From Microcoleus sp. bin48.metabat.b7b8b9.023 (GTDB taxonomy: Bacteria > Cyanobacteriota > Cyanobacteriia > Cyanobacteriales > Microcoleaceae): a stretch of DNA of 52,827 nucleotides. This document shows, in pieces, positions 1 to 7,414 of the stretch. The translations under genes were made by a program, and so were the position numbers. Each line of letters begins with the position of its first letter. Position 1 is the first letter of the stretch. The DNA is taken from positions 1 to 52,827 of the forward strand of contig NZ_JAAFKG010000053.1 in assembly GCF_013299185.1 (NCBI RefSeq), read 5' to 3'. The notes beneath the pieces were generated by a model. The model did no database searches. It was not told the origin of the DNA and saw only the letters and a list, made by a program, of their open reading frames with translations.

Positions 1-327
1 TATTCTTTTTTCTAGGTTCAGTTCTCTGTGCCTTAAGTTCGCGGTGTGAACCGCTCTCTCTCTGGCGCTTTATTAATATACTTATTTCGCAAGGGGTTGT
101 CAAGCGTTTTGCGAAAATATTTTTGATGTTGTGTAGAAACTATACACCGTATGCGTTTTGGCTGTTGAGACAGACTATTTCACCCGATCGCCCAATCTGC
201 TTTTCCGGATTTCACTTGTTTGGGGCGTAATTCTAAGGTTTTTTTCCGGGGACTCTTCCGCTAATGGGTAGAATATCTTTACAGACACAGACAGATGTTC
301 TATATATATGTGTTCGATCGCCCGCCC
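1..327. other. upstream noncoding stretch
   Basis: No gene, RNA or clear promoter recognised. The stretch is AT-rich with a few cyanobacterial GATCG words. It must hold the 5' region of the transporter binding-protein gene, but I see no convincing -35/-10 pair or Shine-Dalgarno close to that start. Confidence 0.4.
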
Positions 328-1587
328 ATGAAAAAACCTACTGCTCGTCCTACTGCCTTGTTCCTAACCTGCGCCTCACTGCTGCTGGCTTGCAGTCAGA
401 CCAACACTCCCCAGACTGGTACTAATACAGTATCTCCAGGTACTTCACCAACTCCCACAGCTACGCCACAGGCTTCGGCTGCGGGGAACTCTGCGGCTAT
501 TCCGGTTGGGGTTGGGGTGGCGCAAACTAGCAATGTGGCTTTACTCGGTCAGGAACAGGTGGCTGGGGCGAAAATTGCTGAGAAGTATTTTAACGATAAG
601 GGCGGTGTGGATGGGACGCCGATTAGACTGGTGTTCCAAGATACGGGTGGAGATGAACAAGGGGCGATTAATGCGTTTAATACTCTGATCAATCAGGATA
701 AGGTGGTGGGGATTGTGGGCCCAACTCTATCACAGCAGGCTTTTGGTGCCGATCCGATCGCCGATCGCGCCAAAGTTCCCGTCCTCGCACCGTCCAACAC
801 GGCTAAAGGCATTCCCCAGATTGGCGATTATGTGGCCAGAGTCTCCGCGCCTGTCGCCGTGGTGGCACCTAATGCAGTTAAAGCGGCCCTGAAGCAAAAT
901 CCCAATATCAAGAAAGTAGCCGTGTTTTTTGCTCAGAATGATGCTTTCAGCAAATCTGAGACTGAAACTTTTCAGAAAACCGTTAAAGAGATGGGGCTGG
1001 AATTGGCAACAGTCCAAAAATTCTTGACTACTGATACAGATTTCCAATCTCAAGCCACTAATGGGATCAATGTCAAGCCCGATTTGATAATTATTTCTGG
1101 GTTGGCCGCAGATGGAGGCAATTTAATTAAGCAATTGCGGGAGTTGGGCTACAAAGGCGTTATTATTGGCGGCAACGGTTTGAATACTTCCAATGTATTT
1201 ACTGTTTGCAAGGCTCTTTGCGATGGGGTTTTGATTGCCCAAGCATACAGTCCGGAATATCAGAATGAAATTAATAAGGCTTTCCGCGATGCTTATCGCG
1301 CTCAATTTAAGAAGGAACCGCCTCAGTTTAGCGCTCAAGCTTTTACTGGCGTACAAGTTTTTGTGGAGTCATTAAAGGCAATTAATGCTCAGTCTAAGGT
1401 TAGCGAAAAACCTTTGGCAGAATTGCGTACAAAGCTTAATGAGCGGTTGTTGACTGGCAAGTATGATACGCCTTTGGGGGAAATTTCTTTTACGCCGGAA
1501 GGTGAAATAAATCAAAAAGACTTTTATGTGGCACAAATTAAAATGAATGCGGATGGAGTTAATGGGAAGTTTGAATTTTTGAAATAA
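328..1587 (+). CDS. ABC transporter substrate-binding lipoprotein (branched-chain/neutral amino acid type)
   Basis: Predicted periplasmic solute-binding protein of the LivK/NatB family (Peripla_BP_6 fold), delivering amino acids or related solutes to the LivH/LivM permease encoded next. The sequence starts MKKPT, has a hydrophobic stretch and a lipobox ending LLAC, so it is probably a lipid-anchored exported protein. A Thr/Ser/Pro-rich linker follows, then the binding domain with QDTGGDEQGAINAF and VGIVGPTLSQ, typical of the family. I chose the ATG at 328 because it puts a lysine pair directly before the signal peptide; an in-frame ATG at 295 would add 11 non-signal residues. About 419 aa, normal length. 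The substrate is not decidable from sequence. Confidence 0.9.
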   Translation: MKKPTARPTALFLTCASLLLACSQTNTPQTGTNTVSPGTSPTPTATPQASAAGNSAAIPVGVGVAQTSNVALLGQEQVAGAKIAEKYFNDKGGVDGTPIRLVFQDTGGDEQGAINAFNTLINQDKVVGIVGPTLSQQAFGADPIADRAKVPVLAPSNTAKGIPQIGDYVARVSAPVAVVAPNAVKAALKQNPNIKKVAVFFAQNDAFSKSETETFQKTVKEMGLELATVQKFLTTDTDFQSQATNGINVKPDLIIISGLAADGGNLIKQLRELGYKGVIIGGNGLNTSNVFTVCKALCDGVLIAQAYSPEYQNEINKAFRDAYRAQFKKEPPQFSAQAFTGVQVFVESLKAINAQSKVSEKPLAELRTKLNERLLTGKYDTPLGEISFTPEGEINQKDFYVAQIKMNADGVNGKFEFLK

Positions 1588-1706
1588 AGGAATTTCGGCA
1601 ACGAATTTTGTAGGGATTTAACGAATGTAGTCAAAAATATGACAGTAGTTTTTTAGCCTATTTGTGATTGAATGATTTAATTTTGATGCCTAATTAGTGA
1701 CTGGCG

Positions 1707-2657
1707 ATGGACTTAACTCTGTTTCTGCAACAATTTCTGAATGGTTTGTCGATCGGCAGCGTGTATGCTATTTTTGCACTGGGATACACGCTGGTGTTTT
1801 CTATTCTGGGAATTATTAATTTTGCTCACGGTGCGGTATTTACCTTGGGTGCTTACTTTACTTATGCGCTGATGGGAGGTGCTGTCGGTTTTAATGGGTT
1901 GTGGGCTAATGCTCGAATTCCGGTGCAGTTGCCTTTTGCTGCGGCGTTAATTTTGGGAAGTGTCATGGCTGGTTGGGTGGGAGTAATTGTTGAACGAGTT
2001 GCTTTTTTACCTTTGCGCCACCGACACTCCGATCCTCTGCTGACGGTGGTTTCTAGTTTGGGTGTTGCAGTTGCGATCGCAAATATCATCCAATATCTTG
2101 TCGGGGCGGAAATTTACACTTTTCCTGCTAACACTTATGGCTATTTGCCTGCGGCAATTAACTTCGGAACAGCGGATAAACCTATTCCGATTCGTAGTGT
2201 TCAAATAGTAATTTTTGCGGTATCTGTTGCGATTGTGGCTGTTTTAACTTACTTGATAAATTTCACTAAGTTTGGCAAAGCAATGCAGGCTGTGGCTGAA
2301 GATGCGACTACTTCTAGTTTGTTGGGGATTGATACCGATCGATATATTGTGTTGACGTTTTTTGTGAGCAGTTTTCTGGCTGGTTTGGCGGGGAGTTTGG
2401 TAGGTTCTAGTGTGAGTATTGCTGGGCCATATTTTGGTATTGCTTTTGGTTTGAAGGGTTTGGCGGTGATTGTGCTTGGAGGGTTGGGGAGTATTCCTGG
2501 GGCGGTTTTGGGTGGGTTTATCATTGGTTTGGTGGAGGCTTTTGTACCGGGAGATTTTTCGGCTTATAAGGATGCTGTGGCTTTTGCGATATTGTTTTTG
2601 ATGCTGTTGGTGAGGCCGCAGGGTTTGTTTGGCAGGCGTTTGATTCAAAAGGTGTAG
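1707..2657 (+). CDS. livH: LivH-type amino acid ABC transporter permease
   Basis: Inner-membrane permease of the branched-chain amino acid ABC family, 316 aa. Hydrophobic helices run throughout. The N-terminal LNGLSIGSVYAIFALGYTLV and the GGLGSIPGAVLGGFIIGL segment (the EAA-like coupling loop region) are family hallmarks. It probably pairs with the LivM-like protein at 3311 and the binding protein upstream. No ATPase (LivG/LivF) gene is present nearby, so the ATPases must be encoded elsewhere. Confidence 0.92.
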   Translation: MDLTLFLQQFLNGLSIGSVYAIFALGYTLVFSILGIINFAHGAVFTLGAYFTYALMGGAVGFNGLWANARIPVQLPFAAALILGSVMAGWVGVIVERVAFLPLRHRHSDPLLTVVSSLGVAVAIANIIQYLVGAEIYTFPANTYGYLPAAINFGTADKPIPIRSVQIVIFAVSVAIVAVLTYLINFTKFGKAMQAVAEDATTSSLLGIDTDRYIVLTFFVSSFLAGLAGSLVGSSVSIAGPYFGIAFGLKGLAVIVLGGLGSIPGAVLGGFIIGLVEAFVPGDFSAYKDAVAFAILFLMLLVRPQGLFGRRLIQKV

Positions 2658-2704
2658 GATGGTTTGTAAGAACTTTAGTCCGTCAGTTGCCACAAAGATG
2701 TTTT

Positions 2705-3274
2705 ATGAAAGAAGCAGTTCCATTAATTGTAAGCGATAGCCTTTTTTTGCGATTGGCAAATCGAGAGGATGTCTGCAAAATTATTAAATTTTACAGTGAC
2801 AACCAAAGATTTTTTACTCCGTGGCACCGACAATGGGCGGAGGATTTTTTAACGGAAAGCTATTGGCAAAAACAAGTAGAGAAAAATTGGGAAGGATTTG
2901 AGTCTGACAAATCTTTAAAGTTGTGGATTTTTGAGAAGGATAATCCTGAGTATATTGTCGGTAACGTTAATTTTGATAATTTTGTACGAGGTGCAGGTCA
3001 TTTCTGCTTTTTAGGATATAATCTGGCAGAAGCGCAACAAGGTAAAGGTTACATGACTGAAGCTGTGCGGGGGGCGATTCAATATGTCTTTGAAGAGTTG
3101 AATTTACATCGCATTATGGCAAATTATATGCCTCACAATCAGCGCAGCGGTAATCTACTTAAAAGATTGGGATTTGTGGTGGAAGGTTACGCGAGAGATT
3201 ATTTGTTCATAAATGGTCGGTGGGAAGACCATATTCAGACTAGCTTAATCAATTATAATTGGAAACCAAGTTAA
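2705..3274 (+). CDS. GNAT acetyltransferase, RimJ/RimL type
   Basis: Predicted GCN5-related N-acetyltransferase of about 189 aa, like ribosomal-protein-alanine acetyltransferases. Acetyl-CoA-binding motif A is seen as AQQGKGYMTEAVRGA (Q-x-x-G-K-G form), followed by the family feature LNLHRIMANYMPHNQRS and KRLGFVVEG. I prefer ATG 2705 (MKEAVPL) over an upstream TTG at 2687. The gene sits between livH and livM on the same strand, breaking an otherwise conserved permease pair, so it is either a passenger insertion or a co-transcribed gene. The substrate is unknown. Confidence 0.85.
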   Translation: MKEAVPLIVSDSLFLRLANREDVCKIIKFYSDNQRFFTPWHRQWAEDFLTESYWQKQVEKNWEGFESDKSLKLWIFEKDNPEYIVGNVNFDNFVRGAGHFCFLGYNLAEAQQGKGYMTEAVRGAIQYVFEELNLHRIMANYMPHNQRSGNLLKRLGFVVEGYARDYLFINGRWEDHIQTSLINYNWKPS

Positions 3275-3310
3275 CCAGATTTTTTCTAATAATTTATAAT
3301 CTAAAATCAA

Positions 3311-4246
3311 ATGGCTACATTTTTTACTACTTATGGGTTTCTGATTGTCTCGATGTTGTTGGGTGCAATGTTGGGAATGTCGCTGTATTTACCTCTAATG
3401 ACTGGTCAATTGTCTCTAGCTAGCCCCGGTTTTTATGCGTTGGGTGGGTATATTGCGGCGATTTTGTCTACGACGGTGTTTAAGCCGATAGGGGGTTTGT
3501 TTCCTCTACCATTGCTGTTGGTGGAGATGATAATTGCAGGGGTTGTTTCGGGGTTGTTGGGGATTTTGGTGGGAATTCCGGCGCTGCGGTTGAGTGGGAT
3601 TTATTTGGCGATCGCAACTATTGCTTTTGTGGAAATTCTGCGGGTTTTATCGCTGAATCTGGATATCACTGGCGGGGCGGTTGGTATTTTTGGGATTCCG
3701 CAACCGTTTGCGACGCCGATCGAGTATTTGTGGATTGTACTGCCTTTACTATTGGTAAGTATGGCGATCGTCTACCGGCTGGAACGGATTCGGGTGGGGC
3801 GGGCTTTTGCGGCGATTCGGGCTGATGAGTTGGCGGCGGATGCGATCGGCATTAACCCAACTTTTTATAAGGTTTTGGCCTTTACATTAGGTGCTGTTTT
3901 AGCTGGTGTTGTGGGTGCTGTTAGTGCCCATTTTCTGAATACTTGGAACGCGCGTCAAGGTACTTTTGATGCTAGTATTATTTACTTGACTTCTGTGTTG
4001 ATTGGTGGTAGCAGAACGTTTTTGGGAGCAGTTTTGGGTGGGATGGTGTTTACTGCTTTACCGGAGGTTTTAAGGGGAATGGCGACTATTCAGGGATTGC
4101 CGGTTTGGTTGGCGCAATTTCTGCGGGATGGGCGGTTAATTATTTTTGGGTTGCTGATTGTTTTGGGGACAATCTTTTTTCCGCAAGGTTTGGTGACGCC
4201 GGAGTTGTTGAAAAGGTGGAAGAAGGGCGATCGTACTTCTGTTTAA
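3311..4246 (+). CDS. livM: LivM-type amino acid ABC transporter permease
   Basis: Second permease of the branched-chain amino acid ABC transporter, 311 aa, highly hydrophobic. Family signatures include PLMTGQLSLASPGFYALGGY near the N-terminus and LIGGSRTFLGAVLGG in the coupling-loop region. The C-terminus reads FFPQGLVTPELLKRWKKG before the stop. The last ~145 bp recur 951 bp downstream as a separate tail copy, so this gene's 3' end appears to have been duplicated or replaced when the next gene pair arrived. Confidence 0.9.
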   Translation: MATFFTTYGFLIVSMLLGAMLGMSLYLPLMTGQLSLASPGFYALGGYIAAILSTTVFKPIGGLFPLPLLLVEMIIAGVVSGLLGILVGIPALRLSGIYLAIATIAFVEILRVLSLNLDITGGAVGIFGIPQPFATPIEYLWIVLPLLLVSMAIVYRLERIRVGRAFAAIRADELAADAIGINPTFYKVLAFTLGAVLAGVVGAVSAHFLNTWNARQGTFDASIIYLTSVLIGGSRTFLGAVLGGMVFTALPEVLRGMATIQGLPVWLAQFLRDGRLIIFGLLIVLGTIFFPQGLVTPELLKRWKKGDRTSV

Positions 4247-4371
4247 AATTGGATTTTTGGTAGATGGATATGCGATCGCATCCCCAGTCCTTATCGATCG
4301 CCTATCTATAAAACCGTGTCTCACAGATCGCTTATGATAAATGTATCCTCGTATGTCTAGGAGTTTAAAGT

Positions 4372-4590
4372 ATGTCTCTCGCTGAGTTAATTCCTTTGGT
4401 GAACAGTCTGAGCCAGCCAGACAAATTATCACTATTCAAACTCCTAGCTGTGCAAATCCCAAAGGCTGAACTACAAGTTATCTTTTCTGCATCAGAGTAT
4501 CCGGTTTGGTCGCCCTACGATGCAACGGAAGCTGCAAACATTATGATGCAGATGATTCAGGATGACCGAGAGGCATCTACTCATGCCTAG
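4372..4590 (+). CDS. small conserved protein, partner of aspartic-protease-like protein (copy 1)
   Basis: A 72-aa protein with an amphipathic N-terminal helix (MSLAELIPLVNSLSQPDKL) and a conserved EYPVWSPYDATEAANIMMQ block. The same architecture is found in the 73-aa protein at 25645, which also reads EYPVWSPY. In both places the gene overlaps the next one by exactly 8 bp, so the two products are probably made in a fixed ratio. A good GGAG-type ribosome site (taggagtttaaagt) precedes the ATG. Function unknown; a toxin-antitoxin-like or protease/adaptor pair is my inference only. Confidence 0.8.
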   Translation: MSLAELIPLVNSLSQPDKLSLFKLLAVQIPKAELQVIFSASEYPVWSPYDATEAANIMMQMIQDDREASTHA

Positions 4591-4975
4591 TACGATCGAG
4601 TTTCCCTTTTCTGACGATGAAGTATTACCCACGATTCCCATTACTCTGAGTCATGCAGGCATTTCTGTCTCCGCGAATGCACTGCTAGATAGTGGGTCTG
4701 CGGTCAACCTATTACCTTATGACATAGGGCTGCAATTGGGTGTAATTTGGGAAGAACAAACTATCCGCTTGCCATTGGCTGGAAATCTTGCAAGGGTTGA
4801 GGCACGGGGTATATTTGTACACGTTCAAATTGGGAATCTGGAACCAGTTCGTCTAGCATTTGCCTGGGCAGAATCCTCTCAAGTACCCTTAATTCTCGGG
4901 CAAACAAACTTCTTTCGAGAATTTGATGTTTGTTTTCAGAGATCGCGATGCACGATCGAGATTATCCGTTTCTAA
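4583..4975 (+). CDS. retropepsin-like clan AA aspartic protease (copy 1)
   Basis: About 130 aa. It contains ALLDSGSAVNLLPYDIGLQL, matching the D-S/T-G active-site motif of retropepsin-like aspartic proteases, and a later VPLILGQTNFF segment matching the hydrophobic-hydrophobic-G element of these folds. Such small single-lobe enzymes act as homodimers. The start is the ATG at 4583, inside the end of the upstream gene (8-bp overlap). A paralogue with DTG lies at 25859. The cellular target is unknown; no signal peptide, so cytosolic. Confidence 0.8.
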   Translation: MPSTIEFPFSDDEVLPTIPITLSHAGISVSANALLDSGSAVNLLPYDIGLQLGVIWEEQTIRLPLAGNLARVEARGIFVHVQIGNLEPVRLAFAWAESSQVPLILGQTNFFREFDVCFQRSRCTIEIIRF

Positions 4976-5046
4976 TCAGCGTCGATGTCGATCGGTAAAA
5001 AAGAGAGGGGCGATCGCCGATCGATAAAATAGTAATGGGCGATCGT

Positions 5047-5191
5047 ACTGCCTGTTTGGTTTGCGAAATTTCTGCGGGATGGGCAGTTAATTGTGTTTGG
5101 GGTGCTGATTGTTTTGGGGACGATATTTTTTCCGCAAGGTTTGGTGACGCCGGAATTGTTGAAGAGGTGGAAAAAGGGCACTCGCACTTCT
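5047..5191 (+). pseudogene. duplicated 3' tail of livM
   Basis: This stretch aligns without gaps to 4096-4240, the end of livM, at an offset of 951 bp. In frame it encodes PVWFAKFLRDGQLIVFGVL and then the same FFPQGLVTPELLKRW ending, closed by its own TGA. Most differences are silent or conservative, which suggests a homologous allele rather than decaying junk. The 13-mer GGGCGATCGTACT occurs in livM at 4225-4237 and again at 5037-5049, exactly at the left junction of this copy. Confidence 0.85.
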
Positions 5192-5277
5192 TGATGGAAT
5201 ACCCTTGAACAAGCAAGATAGCTAATCTCACCCAACCTCTCCCTTAGATGTAATTATTCGTTAAATTCCACAATACT

Positions 5278-5805
5278 CTACCTAATATTCCCATCATCAT
5301 AAACACGACAAGAATTCAGCGGTATCATACCAAGATTGACAATTCCTCCCAAGTCAACCACATAGTCGCTGTATCCAGGAGATTTTCTGTACACGTGCAT
5401 CGCGAATTTTACAGGTGTTGTGACATCTGCTGACGTAAGAGGAGTTTGTTCTGATCTCTCATACCACCTTCTATCTCCTGACTTAGTATTGTAAGTAGGT
5501 AAAAAACTTCTCCATTCAGCTCCTCTAATATAGCCCAATGGTTGACCGCTAATGTTAATTCCCTTAACTGGTCTCCAAAAAATTTTGAAATCTACGTGTT
5601 CAACACGAGCATCTCTACTGCCTGCTTCACCTTTGACCCTATACCTAACGCTGTTAGAGTAATTACAGAATTCAGCATATTTTATCTCACCAAATATACC
5701 GTTACGTTCTTGGTAATTAGGTGATGCTACTGATAGAGATTGAAACAATAAAATAGCTGCAAGAGTAAGAGAAAAAATTATTCCTGAATGAAAATACCTT
5801 CCCAT
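5278..5805 (-). CDS. secreted hypothetical protein
   Basis: A 175-aa protein with an N-terminal signal peptide (hydrophobic IIFSLTLAAILLF core, likely cleavage after SVA-S). The mature part is rich in Tyr, Arg and Ser and contains two cysteines, one in EFCNYS and one near the C-terminus in NSCRVYD, which could form a disulfide. No family recognised. It stands alone, in the opposite orientation to its neighbours. Confidence 0.65.
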   Translation of the reverse strand: MGRYFHSGIIFSLTLAAILLFQSLSVASPNYQERNGIFGEIKYAEFCNYSNSVRYRVKGEAGSRDARVEHVDFKIFWRPVKGINISGQPLGYIRGAEWRSFLPTYNTKSGDRRWYERSEQTPLTSADVTTPVKFAMHVYRKSPGYSDYVVDLGGIVNLGMIPLNSCRVYDDGNIR

Positions 5806-6008
5806 AGCACCAACCTTATATTGTATGATAACTACTTGACAAGCAAAAGCATGAGCGGTCGCTATTCAGTAACGGGATTAATTTGGCAGCTACTTTCTCT
5901 AGCGATGAGGCTGCTTTTTGGCTCTTCCGTATCATAAACCGATCGCCCAAAACTGCAAAGCTAAAAAAGACGGAAAAAGACGGGTATTTCTAAAATTGCC
6001 ATGCAAGG

Positions 6009-6044
6009 CGGATAAAGACGGATAAAGACGGATAAAGTCGGATA
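6009..6044 (+). repeat. 10-bp direct repeats upstream of HTH gene
   Basis: Three and a half copies of CGGATAAAGA/T in tandem, about one helical turn apart, with related GACGGAAAAAGACGGG words just upstream (about 5969). They overlap a TATACT-like -10 element and end about 30 bp before the start of an HTH-domain protein, so they are candidate operator iterons. Confidence 0.55.
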
Positions 6045-6075
6045 TACTAACGATAGTTATCTGACACCGATACTG

Positions 6076-6588
6076 ATGGACACTGCCGATATCTTGCAAC
6101 TTGTAGATGAAGTAGTCCGCGCAAAGACAGGCAAACGTCTAAATGACTTGCAGCGCGGAATTATCGATGGAATACTGAAGCGACAAAAGTATTCTGACAT
6201 TGCTAATATTTATGGTTGTACTCCGGGTCACGCTAAAGATGTAGGTTATAAGCTTTTGCAACTGTTATCTGATGCTTTTGGCGAAGCAGTTGATAAAGGT
6301 AATCTGGAATCTGTTCTAGAACGGCAATTAAATCTGAATATAAATTTTGGCGATCGTAATAATAATACTCATTTTGGTCATAGCAATACAATTAACTATA
6401 TCAATGGTTGCTCAGAACTACCCAATGCTACCCCAGATAAAAGTCAGCCTCCGACTCCCGACTACCATGACGGCACGAATCAAGTTAAAATTGAAATGAT
6501 TGGTAAATTACGACAGTTGGGATTGAAGGATGAGCAAATTGCAGAGGTGCTAGGGTTAGCCTTGGAGGTAGTGAAGCAGATGGATTGA
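6076..6588 (+). CDS. HTH-domain protein (cyanobacterial STAND/VMAP-associated HTH type)
   Basis: A 170-aa protein. Residues 1-80 (ILQLVDEVVRAKTGKRLNDL, YSDIANIYGCTPGHAKDVG) resemble the N-terminal helix-turn-helix domain found at the front of many cyanobacterial NB-ARC/AAA plus repeat signalling proteins. Here the domain stands free, without the ATPase. The centre is Asn-rich (INFGDRNNNTHFGHSNTIN), like the short low-complexity tags of conflict-system proteins. The C-terminal 40 residues (LRQLGLKDEQIAEVLGLAL) look like a second small HTH. It may bind the repeats directly upstream; this is inferred from position. Confidence 0.7.
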   Translation: MDTADILQLVDEVVRAKTGKRLNDLQRGIIDGILKRQKYSDIANIYGCTPGHAKDVGYKLLQLLSDAFGEAVDKGNLESVLERQLNLNINFGDRNNNTHFGHSNTINYINGCSELPNATPDKSQPPTPDYHDGTNQVKIEMIGKLRQLGLKDEQIAEVLGLALEVVKQMD

Positions 6589-6641
6589 AATAGCTTTTAG
6601 TTGTTTAAAACACACATCCTCAGTCAGGAGGTATAAGTTTT

Positions 6642-7283
6642 ATGTTTGCAGTCGTCACCCCAGAAACAATTCATTTGCCACCAGGAACGCTGATAAAATT
6701 TCCTGGTACTTGGCAGGATTACCAAGCGCTTGTAGAACAATTGGGCGATCGTCAGATTCCGCGCATCAAATATCGACCAGGAGAGATTTTATTAATGTCC
6801 CCTTTACCCGTACACGGAAAACAAGCAAATATCATTGCTGATGTTGTCAAAGTTTTGCTAGATTGCTTGGGGCGAGATTATGAAGCGTTTACGCCAATTA
6901 CGATGGATTTGCCGGAGGAAAGAGGAATTGAACCAGATTATTGTTTTTATATTGATAATTGCGCGGCAATTCTTGGTAAAGATCGGATTGCTTGGGGTGT
7001 TGAACCGCCGCCCGATCTGGTGATTGAAGTAGACGTAACTAGCTATACGGATTTAGATGATTATTTGCCTTATCAAGTGCCGGAAGTGTGGCTGCTTAAG
7101 AAAAATAAGCTCAGAATTTACGACTTGCAAAACGATCGATATGTCGAAAGTTCCATCAGCCGTTATTTTCCCAATTTTAATATATCAGAAATTGTGGAGG
7201 AATGCTGGCAAATGTCGCGCGATCGCCATACAAGTACAGTTATTCGGGAGTTGCGACTGAAAATTGAAAGGGAAAACGGTTGA
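6642..7283 (+). CDS. Uma2 family (DUF820) putative restriction-endonuclease-fold protein
   Basis: A 213-aa member of the Uma2/DUF820 family, greatly expanded in cyanobacteria, with a PD-(D/E)XK nuclease-like fold. Visible motifs are EPDYCFYI and PPDLVIEVDVTS (acidic residues of the putative active site; the usual E-x-K is E-V-D here), then PYQVPEVWLL. A strong AGGAGG ribosome site lies 10-14 nt before the ATG. The biological role is not established. Two further Uma2 genes are at 20392 and 21036. Confidence 0.85.
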   Translation: MFAVVTPETIHLPPGTLIKFPGTWQDYQALVEQLGDRQIPRIKYRPGEILLMSPLPVHGKQANIIADVVKVLLDCLGRDYEAFTPITMDLPEERGIEPDYCFYIDNCAAILGKDRIAWGVEPPPDLVIEVDVTSYTDLDDYLPYQVPEVWLLKKNKLRIYDLQNDRYVESSISRYFPNFNISEIVEECWQMSRDRHTSTVIRELRLKIERENG

Positions 7284-7414
7284 ATCATATGGTGTTCGGT
7301 GAATCGATCGTAATTCCTGTAGGGGCAAATTCACCAACAATAATTGCCTAAAACCGAAAATTATCATAAACCTGCCCCCGCCCAACGATTACAAACAATT
7401 TCGATCGCGCGCAA

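Noticed and set aside
295..327. N-terminal extension of the transporter binding protein
   Set aside because: The added residues would precede a perfect lipoprotein signal peptide.
4962..5235. Minus-strand frames over the livM tail copy
   Set aside because: They are antisense to the duplicated livM coding sequence and rich in unlikely residues.
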